Shown here one piece after another: positions 1 through 6,978 of a DNA stretch of 9,648 nucleotides. The stretch's first letter is position 1. Each line of letters begins with the position of its first letter. This stretch comes from an uncultured Longilinea sp. GTDB lineage: Bacteria > Chloroflexota > Anaerolineae > Anaerolineales > Anaerolineaceae. Where the stretch lies: contig CALMIB010000508.1 of the NCBI GenBank assembly GCA_937863945.1, forward strand, positions 1 to 9,648, in the 5' to 3' direction. Both the position numbers and the translations under genes were made by a program. Below the pieces are notes generated by a model that worked only from the letters and a program-made list of their open reading frames with translations, made no database searches and had not been told where the DNA came from.

Positions 1-101
1 CCCTGAAATAAATGAATGTGCAAACTACAACCGGGAATTATACTTCACCCCGCGGCCCGCTCCAGGTCGGCATCCTGATAGCTCCTGACAGTTTTTTCAC
101 T

Positions 102-107
102 TATAAT
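102..107 (+). promoter_or_regulatory. Putative -10 box for the thiolase-like gene
   Basis: A perfect TATAAT lies 32 bases before the ATG at 140. Transcription would start near 113-115, leaving a leader of about 26 bases that contains the Shine-Dalgarno site AAAGGAAG (126-133). No good -35 element lies 16-18 bases upstream. CTGACA at 85-90 is too close and CTGATA at 75-80 is too far. The rest of the 1-139 stretch shows no gene. A TATACT-like or reverse-strand TATAAT motif at 37-44 might belong to a gene off the left edge, but it has no partner -35. Confidence 0.5.
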
Positions 108-139
108 CCACAGTGAAACCAGCACAAAGGAAGATAACC

Positions 140-1297
140 ATGCGCGAAGTCGCAGTTTTGGGAATCGGACAAACCCGGGTCGATGAGCATTGGGATAAAT
201 CACTGCGCGAACTGGCCGGCGAGGCCGTTCTGGCCGCCATGGACGACGCTCACCTATCGGCGGTGGATGCGATCTATGTCGGCAACATGATGTCCGGTTC
301 GGCCAACAAGCAGCAGCACCTGGGCGCCTACATCGCCGACTGGGTGGGGATGCGCTATGCCGAGGGCTTGCGCATCGAAGCCGCCTGCGGTTCCGGCGCG
401 GCTGCCTTCCGCAGCGCGTTGATGGCGGTGGCTTCCGGCGCGCTGGATAGCGCCGTGGCCGTCGGCGTGGAGAAGATGACCGATTCACCCGGCGCGGAAA
501 TCACCGCCGAGCTGGCCACCGCCGCGGATGCCGACTACGAAGCCGGCCAGGGGCTCTCATTCGTCGCCCTGAACGCCCTGATCATGCGCCGCTACATGTT
601 CGAATACGGTTGGAAGAAGGAAGATTTCGCCCCATTTTCCATCAATGCGCACGCCAACGGCGTTCACAACCCGTGCGCGCGCTTCCACGAACCCCTGGAT
701 GAAAAGGGCTACGCCCGCGCGCCAATGGTCGCCGACCCGATCAACTTGATGGACGCCTCTCCGATGGGTGACGGCGCGGCGGCGGCGTTGATCGTGCCGG
801 TCGAACGCCTGTACCGCCAGCCCGGCGTGCCGCTGGTCAAAGTGGCCGGTTCGGCGGCGGCGACCGATACCATTGCCATCCACGACCGCCGTGACCCACT
901 CTGGTTGATGGCTGCGGAACGTTCTGCGCGCCTGGCCTATGCGCAGGCCGGCGTCGGCCCGGAGGATATCGACGTTTTTGAACTGCACGATGCCTTCAGC
1001 ATCATGGCTGCGCTGTCGCTTGAAGCAGCCGGCTTTGCCGCTCGCGGCCAGGGACCGCACCTGGCCCTGGATGGCGAGATCCGCCCCACCGGCAGGGTGC
1101 CCATCGCCACCCGCGGCGGTCTAAAAGCCCGCGGACATCCGGTCGGCGCAACCGGCATGTACCAGATCGTCGAGGTGGTGCAGCAATTGCGCGGCGACTG
1201 CGGCGAAACCCAGGTCCCCGGCGCAAAAATTGGCATGGCCCAAAACATCGGCGGCAGCGGATCGAACATCGTCGCGCATATTTTTACCGTTGATTGA
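140..1297 (+). CDS. Thiolase-like acyl-CoA acetyltransferase (SCP2-thiolase type)
   Basis: This is a 385-residue cytosolic enzyme of the thiolase superfamily. The family joins or cleaves acyl-CoA units through a Cys-bound acyl intermediate. The N-terminus (VAVLGIGQT, residues 4-12) is typical of the SCP2/archaeal acetoacetyl-CoA thiolase branch. The nucleophile is C83 in EAACGSG. Other family motifs are ELHDAFS (281-287), GGLKARGHPVGATG (326-339, catalytic-type H333) and NIGGSGSN (369-376). Full length fits the family. Neither usual position for the second catalytic Cys holds a Cys: HDAF replaces HDCF and NIGG replaces the CxGG of classical thiolases, so the exact reaction is uncertain. I chose the ATG at 140 because AAAGGAAG precedes it and the frame matches family N-termini. 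An upstream GTG at 113 lies at the predicted transcript start. No DUF35, HMG-CoA synthase or fatty-acid gene is next to it in the window. Substrate is unknown. Confidence 0.88.
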   Translation: MREVAVLGIGQTRVDEHWDKSLRELAGEAVLAAMDDAHLSAVDAIYVGNMMSGSANKQQHLGAYIADWVGMRYAEGLRIEAACGSGAAAFRSALMAVASGALDSAVAVGVEKMTDSPGAEITAELATAADADYEAGQGLSFVALNALIMRRYMFEYGWKKEDFAPFSINAHANGVHNPCARFHEPLDEKGYARAPMVADPINLMDASPMGDGAAAALIVPVERLYRQPGVPLVKVAGSAAATDTIAIHDRRDPLWLMAAERSARLAYAQAGVGPEDIDVFELHDAFSIMAALSLEAAGFAARGQGPHLALDGEIRPTGRVPIATRGGLKARGHPVGATGMYQIVEVVQQLRGDCGETQVPGAKIGMAQNIGGSGSNIVAHIFTVD

Positions 1298-1360
1298 CAT
1301 TTTTCACAGCAGAGATCAATTCGGGGCTCCCTGGATCTGGTAAAAACCCTGACAAACAGG

Positions 1361-1366
1361 TAAGAT
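1361..1366 (+). promoter_or_regulatory. Weak -10-like element directly before the AlkZ-like gene
   Basis: TAAGAT (4 of 6 matches to TATAAT) ends 7 bases before the ATG at 1374, so a transcript starting there would be nearly leaderless. That would fit the lack of a Shine-Dalgarno site in front of this gene: the nearest purine run, AGG at 1358-1360, is 13 bases away. The -35 position is poor (TGGTAA at 1338-1343). A perfect TTGACA at 1294-1299 overlaps the thiolase stop codon but has only weak -10 candidates downstream (1315-1321). Read-through from the thiolase gene is an equally good explanation. Confidence 0.25.
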
Positions 1367-1373
1367 TTCCGGC

Positions 1374-2234
1374 ATGATCTCCGCGGAAAAAATCGCTCAC
1401 TACCGCTCCCACACTTTCAACACCGCGCCCGGTTTGCGCCTGCACTCCGCCGAACAGGCGGTGGAATACGTCAACCGGCGCGGGTTTGTCTTTTTTTGGC
1501 CGATCAAAGGCTTCACCTACCCCAGCCTGTGGGCTGCCGCCGCCGGCGACCGCCCGGTCGCCGATGGACACGACGATCCCGGGCACGTCACCTGGGGTTG
1601 GAAAGACGAGTTGCTTCCGCGCAAGGTCTGGTATTATGCCCGCGTCCTGCGCCGCCGCAACACCATGCTCTCGCTGGAAGCCCTGCCGTATTTCTACGCG
1701 CTCTCACCCAACTACGGCGATCCTGAGAACGATTACCTCGACCAGTACGAGCAAGGCCTGATGACCAATGAAGCCCGCCAGGTGTACGAGGCATTGCTGC
1801 GCAAAGGCGCGCTGGATACGATCTCGCTGCGCAAGGAGGCCCGCATGATGGGAACCGGCAGCGATTCGCGCTTCAACCGCGCGCTGGAAGACCTGCAAAT
1901 TGAATTCAAGGTGCTTCCGGTCGGCGTGACCGAGGCCGGCGCGTGGAATTATGCTTTCCGATACGATCTGGTATCCCGCCATTTCCCCAACCTGGTCTCC
2001 CAGGCTGGCGCCATCACCGAGCCGCAGGCCCGCCGTTGGATTTTGGAGCGGTATTTCGCCTCGGTGGGCGCGATCGAAAAACGTGAGCTGGCCAAATTTT
2101 TTGGCTGGCGGCCTGAGGCGTTGGAGCGGACGGTCAAGTCAATGATTGCGGATGGCCTGATCGCTGCGGATGTCGAAATCGAGGGCAATCCGCACCCCCA
2201 ATTGGCATTGATATCGCTTTTTACCAGTTCATGA
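1374..2234 (+). CDS. AlkZ-related winged-helix DNA-binding protein
   Basis: A 286-residue soluble protein that I place tentatively in the AlkZ/YcaQ-related group (HTH_42-like), whose characterised members are DNA glycosylases that unhook interstrand crosslinks. The match is by pattern: an aromatic N-terminal segment (FFWPIKGFTYPSLW, 40-53), then VTWGWKDELLPRKVWYYARV (72-91), an LSLEALPYFYAL stretch (99-110), and two winged-helix-like segments at about 130-200 and 213-265. The second reads RELAKFFGWRPEALERTVKS (237-256), a clear helix-turn-helix. No QxQ motif, the catalytic signature of true AlkZ enzymes, is visible in the N-terminal part, so it may bind DNA without glycosylase activity. Family AlkZ proteins are usually somewhat longer. 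It starts 76 bases after the thiolase gene with no terminator between them, so co-transcription is possible. The ATG at 1374 is the only sensible start but has no good ribosome-binding site. A transcription regulator is the main alternative. Confidence 0.62.
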   Translation: MISAEKIAHYRSHTFNTAPGLRLHSAEQAVEYVNRRGFVFFWPIKGFTYPSLWAAAAGDRPVADGHDDPGHVTWGWKDELLPRKVWYYARVLRRRNTMLSLEALPYFYALSPNYGDPENDYLDQYEQGLMTNEARQVYEALLRKGALDTISLRKEARMMGTGSDSRFNRALEDLQIEFKVLPVGVTEAGAWNYAFRYDLVSRHFPNLVSQAGAITEPQARRWILERYFASVGAIEKRELAKFFGWRPEALERTVKSMIADGLIAADVEIEGNPHPQLALISLFTSS

Positions 2235-2259
2235 ATTCGCGCTGAAAGCCACAATTTGC

Positions 2260-2277
2260 CTGCATTTTTGGGTGCAG
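2260..2277. repeat. Short inverted repeat upstream of the large GH13 gene
   Basis: CTGCA (2260-2264), eight bases, then TGCAG (2273-2277) forms a perfect 5-base inverted repeat that covers the -35 position of the promoter at 2293-2301. It could be an operator half-site pair or a small hairpin. It is short enough to occur by chance, and no regulator gene lies beside it to support the operator reading. Confidence 0.25.
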
Positions 2278-2292
2278 AAAAGAATCCAGCAT

Positions 2293-2301
2293 TGGTATAA
2301 T
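2293..2301 (+). promoter_or_regulatory. Extended -10 promoter of the large GH13 gene
   Basis: TGGTATAAT matches the extended -10 form TGnTATAAT exactly. The -35 position (TGCAGA, 2273-2278, 17-base spacer) matches only 3 of 6, which extended -10 promoters tolerate. Transcription would start near 2308, giving a leader of about 29 bases with the Shine-Dalgarno site GGAGG at 2328-2332. It sits in the 102-base gap after the AlkZ-like gene, so the GH13 gene is probably transcribed on its own. Confidence 0.6.
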
Positions 2302-2336
2302 GACATAGGTTAAATCTTTGGGCAGGCGGAGGGGCC

Positions 2337-5300
2337 ATGTTCGAATTCCACGTATCCCGGCTGGCGCGTGACCAATTTCAGTTCGACCAATCCCTGTTTT
2401 CATTTAATGGCAATGTGATCCTCGCAAATTTTCATGCCGCGCGGACCTTTGCACAAAAAATCAACCAGAAACGCGACCTTTTGAACTACCCTGAAAAGGC
2501 CGTCAAAGCCGGGCAAATCAATGCCATGGGCTTGATCGATGAAATTCTGCACCTGGTGATGCAACTCTACCGCGAGCAAAAAGCCCCCCGGGTGATGGAA
2601 TTGGCCCTGGCGCATCTGGAAACGCAATTCGGCCGGGAGGAAGTCGATCGAACCTTATTGCGCTTTACCACCGATTTTCCCCCGGTAGCAGTTTACCAGG
2701 GCCAGCTCAACGCGGAGGAATACCTGCAATCCGAAACGGACGGAGCTTCGCACCGCGCCGTTGCGCTGGAAGAAATGCTCATGCTCTGGGTGGCCAACCG
2801 CAACCCGGCCCTCGAACCCTTCGAGACGCTGTTCAGCGACGAAAGCCTTATCGCTGACACGGGCTATGCCAGGATGCTCAAGAGCCTGCATGCGTTTTTC
2901 GAAGAGCAGCCTCATTTTGGCCCCGAACAGCAGAACCTGATCGACATGCTGCGCAGCCCGGCCATTGCCGTGCCTTATTCGCTTTCCGGGCAATTGGAAT
3001 TCATCCGCGAACGCTGGTCGGCGCTGCTGGGAAAATACCTGTACCGGCTCTTGAGCAGCCTGGACCTGATCAAGGAAGAAAGCCGGATTGTGTATGCCGG
3101 CGGCGGCCCCGGGCCGATCCCGATCCCGGTGTACGGCAAGGATGCCTTCGCCGGCGAAGTGGAAGCCTATAGCCCCGACCGCGAATGGATGCCCCGGTTG
3201 GTGTTGATGGCGAAAAATTCCTTTGTTTGGCTGGATCAACTGGCCAAGAAATACCAGCGTCCCATCCAGCACCTCGACCAGATTCCAGACGAAGAACTGG
3301 AGACGCTGGCGCGGCAGGGCTTCACCGGGCTGTGGCTGATTGGCCTGTGGGAACGCAGCAAGGCCTCAGCCACCATCAAACAACTGTGCGGCAACCCCGA
3401 AGCCATCGCATCGGCCTATTCGCTGGCCGATTACCGCATCGCGGACGAACTGGGCGGCGAATCCGCCTATCAGAACCTGCGCGATCGCTGCTGGCGCTAT
3501 GGCATCCGCCTGGCCAGCGACATGGTGCCCAACCACATGGCTATCGATTCTTCCTGGGTGATCAACCACCCGGATTGGTTTATTCAGCTCGATTACAGCC
3601 CCTTCCCCTCCTACACCTTCAACAGCCAGGATCTCTCACCTGACAGCCGGGTGAGCGTGATGGTTGAAGACCATTATTACAGCCGCACCGACGCAGCCGT
3701 GGTATTCAAGTATTACGACCACCGCGACGGCCGCACGCGCTACATCTACCACGGCAACGACGGCACCAGCATGCCCTGGAATGACACCGCCCAGCTCAAC
3801 TATTTGAACGCCGAGGTGCGCGAAGCGGTCATTCAGACCATCCTGGAAGTGGCGCGGCGGTTCCCGATCATCCGCTTTGACGCCGCCATGACCCTGGCTA
3901 AAAAACACTACCAACGGCTCTGGTACCCCGAACCCGGAACCGGCGGCGCCATTCCCAGCCGGTCGGAGCATGCCCTGACCAAAGAGCAGTTTGAAGCAGC
4001 CTTCCCGGTCGAGTTCTGGCGCGAAGTGGTCGACCGCGTGGCCAAAGAAGTGCCCGACACGCTGTTGCTGGCGGAAGCCTTCTGGTTGATGGAGGGTTAT
4101 TTCGTTCGCACGTTGGGCATGCACCGTGTATATAACTCAGCCTTCATGAACATGCTGCGCAACGAAGACAATGCCGGCTACCGCACCCTGATTAAAAACA
4201 CGCTGGAATTTGATCCTGAAATTCTCAAGCGCTATGTTAATTTCATGAACAACCCCGATGAAAAGACGGCCGTGGAGCAATTTGGCAAAGGTGACAAATA
4301 CTTTGGCATTTGCACGGTCATGTCCACACTCCCCGGCTTGCCCATGTTCGGCCACGGTCAGCTCGAAGGCTACTCCGAAAAATACGGCATGGAATTCAAG
4401 CGCGCTTACTGGGAGGAAACCCCCGACCCGTACTTACTGGAACGCCACCAGCGAGAAATCTTCCCGCTGTTGCACCGGCGCGCCGTGTTTGCAGGCGTCG
4501 AGGAATTCCTGTTATACGACTTCTTCATGCCAGAGGGCGGCGTGGATGAGAATGTGTATGCTTATTCCAACGGCCTGGGCCATGAACGCGCGCTGGTAGT
4601 CTTCAACAACCGCTTTGACTCGACCCGCGGCTGGATCAAAACCTCCTCGCCGGTGGCCGTCAAGCACGGCAGCGGCGACCGCAATCTCATCCAGCGGTCG
4701 CTGGCTGAGGGGCTCAATCTGCACCCTGCTGAGAACACGTATGTGATCCTGCAGGATCAAATCACGCACCTGGAATATATCTTCCCGACGAATGAATTGC
4801 GCGATCAAGGCCTTTACCTTCATCTCAACGGCTATAAGGTGTACGTCTTCATGAACATCCGCGAGGTGGTGGACAATGAGTGGCATTCTTACCGCCAGGT
4901 GTGCGGCTATCTGAACGGCCGCGGCGTGCCCTCGGTGGAAGAAGCCATGCATGAACTGACCCTGCAACCGGTTCAAGCGCCGTTCCAGCAGATTGCCAAT
5001 CCCGGCTACTTCACCTATTTGATGGAAAACCGCGCGACAGCCGCGAAACCGGAAATCTCCAGCGCGGTTCTCGAAGAGGCTGACCGGAAAATGACCCACC
5101 TGCTGGATGGAATTGCCTATCTGCATCACGTGGGTGAAAACCGGGATGCCATCCGGGCTGAACTTGTCAAATCCCTGCGCTTCATCCTGACCCTGCCGGT
5201 GGTCGATCGGGAACTCCCGCTCAAAGGCAAAGCGCTGCAAAAAGCCTTTGAATCCCTGCGCGAAAGCATTGACGCACAACCAATGGATTCCTGGTTCGTC

Positions 5301-5801
5301 ATGCTGGGGTGGGCCTTCACGCATCACCTCGGAAAAATGGCCGGAGAGCGCGGCTTTGCCCAGCAAAGCCAGAGCTGGTTCGACGAGTGGAAACTCGGCA
5401 AGACGCTGGCTGAATGCGGCGTTGCCCTGGGCATGGAGGAAGCCAATGCCTGGCGGCTGGTGGCAACCCTGCGCATAATGATCCTCCAGCAAGGCTGGTA
5501 CAGCCGCTCCGGCAGCCTGACCGCCCGGCAAATCCTCGAAGACTGGCTGAACAACGATGAGATCCAGCACTTCCTCGGCATCAACCGCTATAAAGACGTG
5601 CTCTGGCTCAACCAGGAAGCCTTTGACCAGCTCACCCACTGGATGAATTTGCTGGCCCTGCTGGATGCCGCATCCAACCCCAACGCAACCAACGCCGAGC
5701 TGGTGGAAACGATGGTGGGCAGCAGCGAAATTGCATCCTCGTTTAAAGCCGCGGCCGCGGTTTCCGATTACCAGGTCAGCCGGCTGCTGGATGCTGTGTA
5801 A
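2337..5801 (+). CDS. Large GH13 alpha-amylase-family protein with helical extensions
   Basis: A 1154-residue protein with a GH13 catalytic barrel at about residues 285-720. The conserved regions are readable: region I DMVPNHM (395-401), region II IIRFDAAM (511-518; arginine 513, nucleophile D515), region III LAEAFW (578-583; acid/base E580) and region IV FMNNPDE (636-642; third carboxylate D641). All three catalytic acids are present, so alpha-glucan hydrolysis or transglycosylation is likely. Region IV is unusual: the common NHD is replaced by NNPD, closer to what I recall for GlgE-type maltosyltransferases. Before the barrel lie about 285 mostly helical residues and a GGGPGPIPIP turn (255-264). 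After it come beta-rich segments (about 739-846, ending in YKVYVFMNIREV) and a helical tail of about 275 residues. No signal peptide or membrane segment is seen, so it is probably cytoplasmic. Ribosome-binding site GGAGG at 2328-2332. Substrate and exact activity are unknown. Confidence 0.88.
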   Translation: MFEFHVSRLARDQFQFDQSLFSFNGNVILANFHAARTFAQKINQKRDLLNYPEKAVKAGQINAMGLIDEILHLVMQLYREQKAPRVMELALAHLETQFGREEVDRTLLRFTTDFPPVAVYQGQLNAEEYLQSETDGASHRAVALEEMLMLWVANRNPALEPFETLFSDESLIADTGYARMLKSLHAFFEEQPHFGPEQQNLIDMLRSPAIAVPYSLSGQLEFIRERWSALLGKYLYRLLSSLDLIKEESRIVYAGGGPGPIPIPVYGKDAFAGEVEAYSPDREWMPRLVLMAKNSFVWLDQLAKKYQRPIQHLDQIPDEELETLARQGFTGLWLIGLWERSKASATIKQLCGNPEAIASAYSLADYRIADELGGESAYQNLRDRCWRYGIRLASDMVPNHMAIDSSWVINHPDWFIQLDYSPFPSYTFNSQDLSPDSRVSVMVEDHYYSRTDAAVVFKYYDHRDGRTRYIYHGNDGTSMPWNDTAQLNYLNAEVREAVIQTILEVARRFPIIRFDAAMTLAKKHYQRLWYPEPGTGGAIPSRSEHALTKEQFEAAFPVEFWREVVDRVAKEVPDTLLLAEAFWLMEGYFVRTLGMHRVYNSAFMNMLRNEDNAGYRTLIKNTLEFDPEILKRYVNFMNNPDEKTAVEQFGKGDKYFGICTVMSTLPGLPMFGHGQLEGYSEKYGMEFKRAYWEETPDPYLLERHQREIFPLLHRRAVFAGVEEFLLYDFFMPEGGVDENVYAYSNGLGHERALVVFNNRFDSTRGWIKTSSPVAVKHGSGDRNLIQRSLAEGLNLHPAENTYVILQDQITHLEYIFPTNELRDQGLYLHLNGYKVYVFMNIREVVDNEWHSYRQVCGYLNGRGVPSVEEAMHELTLQPVQAPFQQIANPGYFTYLMENRATAAKPEISSAVLEEADRKMTHLLDGIAYLHHVGENRDAIRAELVKSLRFILTLPVVDRELPLKGKALQKAFESLRESIDAQPMDSWFVMLGWAFTHHLGKMAGERGFAQQSQSWFDEWKLGKTLAECGVALGMEEANAWRLVATLRIMILQQGWYSRSGSLTARQILEDWLNNDEIQHFLGINRYKDVLWLNQEAFDQLTHWMNLLALLDAASNPNATNAELVETMVGSSEIASSFKAAAAVSDYQVSRLLDAV

Positions 5802-5819
5802 TTTTTCGTCACATCGAGT

Positions 5820-5857
5820 AAAACCGCGCCTGGACCTCCCCAGGTGCGGTTTTTATT
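5820..5857. terminator. Bidirectional rho-independent terminator
   Basis: A 14-base-pair stem (5820-5833 with 5840-5853, one G-T wobble at 5828/5845) closes a six-base loop ACCTCC. On the plus strand it runs into TTTTT at 5850-5854, 18 bases after the large GH13 stop. Read on the minus strand, the A-tract at 5820-5823 becomes a T-tract, and the hairpin begins four bases after the membrane-protein stop codon. One hairpin can therefore end both convergent transcripts. Confidence 0.88.
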
Positions 5858-6891
5858 CACCGCTTCGCCAGCCTGGAAAGCACGATCAACACCGCGCCGG
5901 CCAGCACAGCCGCCCCGCTCCAGATCAGCGCAGAGAGGAAGAATCGCCCGATCAGGCTGGCGATCGCCGGCGTGAGCAGCGCTGCCAACCCGGAAGGGTA
6001 CAGCCATTGCAGCCAGCCGGTCAACCAGGGGAGCACGACGGTCTCACGCAGCGAAACGAACACCAGCGCCACGCCAAAATCGATCATTCCGGCCAGGCTG
6101 ACCGGGATGCCAATCGCAAGCAACCCGGCGCGCAGCGATCCGCCTGTCACTGCCAGCAAAAGCAGCGCCAGGCCCAGGGCCAGCCAGGGCATCCAGGGCC
6201 ACGCCTGTAGGGCGAACCGGAGGGATGTCAGCCCATCCGAGTCGCCAAGCTGGTTGGCTGCCTCAAAGCGCAGCTCTTGCGGAATTTGCGCAGCGAACTG
6301 GCGCACGGCCGACTCGGCGATGCCGAGAACCATCGGGCGGAATTCACCGGGAGGCTGACAGACCGGGTAGGCGCTTTGCGGGCTGCCCGCCGCGATCGCC
6401 AGACCGAATTGAAGCATCTGGTCCGTGCTGCATGCATCCCACGAGGAAACGATGATCTCTGCCACCTGCGGAGCAGCCTCGCCGGCCAGCCGCACCCTGA
6501 CCTCGCTCAAATCCAGCGAGAAGGTAGCTGCTGCAATCCTGCCCAGGACGAAATCCTGAGCCTGGCGTGCAAGCACGGCCGATTGGATCGTGATCCATTC
6601 CGGCGGCGCAACCCACGCGAGGATTTCACGGTAATCCTCGCGGTCGAGACGGTCAAGGAATGCATTTCCCGACAATGGAGCCAATTCAGGGCTGCTTTCC
6701 AGCGACTCCAAAACGAGGGATGGAATTTCATCTGTCAGGTCCGAGGCCAGGATCGCTTCGGTTACCGCGTCCGGGTTGAGCAACAAGCGGCTCGCCGGAA
6801 AGTACATCACCGTCGGCACCAGCGAGAGCAGCAATAACGCGCCAATCAATACCGATAAAACGACACGAGCTTTCGAGGATGGATTCTTCAA
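5857..6891 (-). CDS. Conserved-looking membrane protein of unknown function
   Basis: I do not recognise a named family. With the TTG at 6891 as start, the protein has 344 residues. A short basic N-terminus precedes one hydrophobic helix (about residues 10-31). An extracytoplasmic-looking region of about 200 residues follows, then three or more hydrophobic helices (about 234-250, 254-279 and a long stretch near 303-338), ending in a basic tail SRLAKR. The outer region holds only two cysteines, in WDACSTDQ (C154) and YPVCQPPGE (C178), which could form a disulfide. I chose TTG 6891 because GGAG lies four bases upstream (6896-6899) and the open frame beyond it has no ribosome-binding site. A TTG at 6927 (356 residues) is the alternative and sits almost at the predicted transcript start. 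The gene is divergent from the pterin dehydratase and convergent with the large GH13 gene, sharing its terminator. Confidence 0.75.
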   Translation of the reverse strand: MKNPSSKARVVLSVLIGALLLLSLVPTVMYFPASRLLLNPDAVTEAILASDLTDEIPSLVLESLESSPELAPLSGNAFLDRLDREDYREILAWVAPPEWITIQSAVLARQAQDFVLGRIAAATFSLDLSEVRVRLAGEAAPQVAEIIVSSWDACSTDQMLQFGLAIAAGSPQSAYPVCQPPGEFRPMVLGIAESAVRQFAAQIPQELRFEAANQLGDSDGLTSLRFALQAWPWMPWLALGLALLLLAVTGGSLRAGLLAIGIPVSLAGMIDFGVALVFVSLRETVVLPWLTGWLQWLYPSGLAALLTPAIASLIGRFFLSALIWSGAAVLAGAVLIVLSRLAKR

Positions 6892-6916
6892 TCGACTCCA
6901 GTCTGATTCAGGGTGG

Positions 6917-6944
6917 TTTACAATCAATTTGGACGAATTATAAT
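6917..6944 (+). promoter_or_regulatory. Promoter of the pterin dehydratase gene, with symmetric -10
   Basis: TTTACA (6917-6922), a 16-base spacer and TATAAT (6939-6944) form a near-consensus promoter. Transcription would start near 6951, leaving a leader of about 28 bases with GGAGG at 6969-6973. The -10 lies in the palindrome ATTATAAT (6937-6944), so the minus strand also reads TATAAT at 6942-6937, directed at the membrane-protein gene. The minus side lacks a recognisable -35. Upstream in-frame start codons for the dehydratase (6913 and 6943) fall inside this promoter, which rules them out if the promoter is real. Confidence 0.7.
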
Positions 6945-6978
6945 GGAAAAACTGTTACCGGTTGCATCGGAGGACATT

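Noticed and set aside
37..44. Possible divergent -10 motif at the left edge
   Set aside because: TATACT/TATAAT by itself, with no matching -35 on either strand and no gene start visible for the minus direction.
113..139. GTG start adding nine residues to the thiolase-like protein
   Set aside because: It lies at the predicted transcript start, six bases after the -10, has no ribosome-binding site, and the added residues do not fit thiolase N-termini.
45..488. 147-codon minus-strand open frame at the left end
   Set aside because: The product is arginine/proline-rich low-complexity sequence, antisense to the thiolase-like gene; typical shadow frame.
4512..5639. Long 375-codon minus-strand open frame inside the large GH13 gene
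   Set aside because: It lies antisense to a clearly coding frame, shows no recognisable domain, and such frames are common opposite GC-rich genes.
6153..6205. Recurring CCAGGGC/CAGCGCCAGG-like units
   Set aside because: They encode a Leu/Ala-rich membrane helix of the minus-strand protein; codon bias in a hydrophobic stretch explains them.
6913..6978. Upstream in-frame starts for the pterin dehydratase
   Set aside because: They overlap the TTTACA/TATAAT promoter; the ATG at 6979 has GGAGG at ideal spacing and matches family N-termini.
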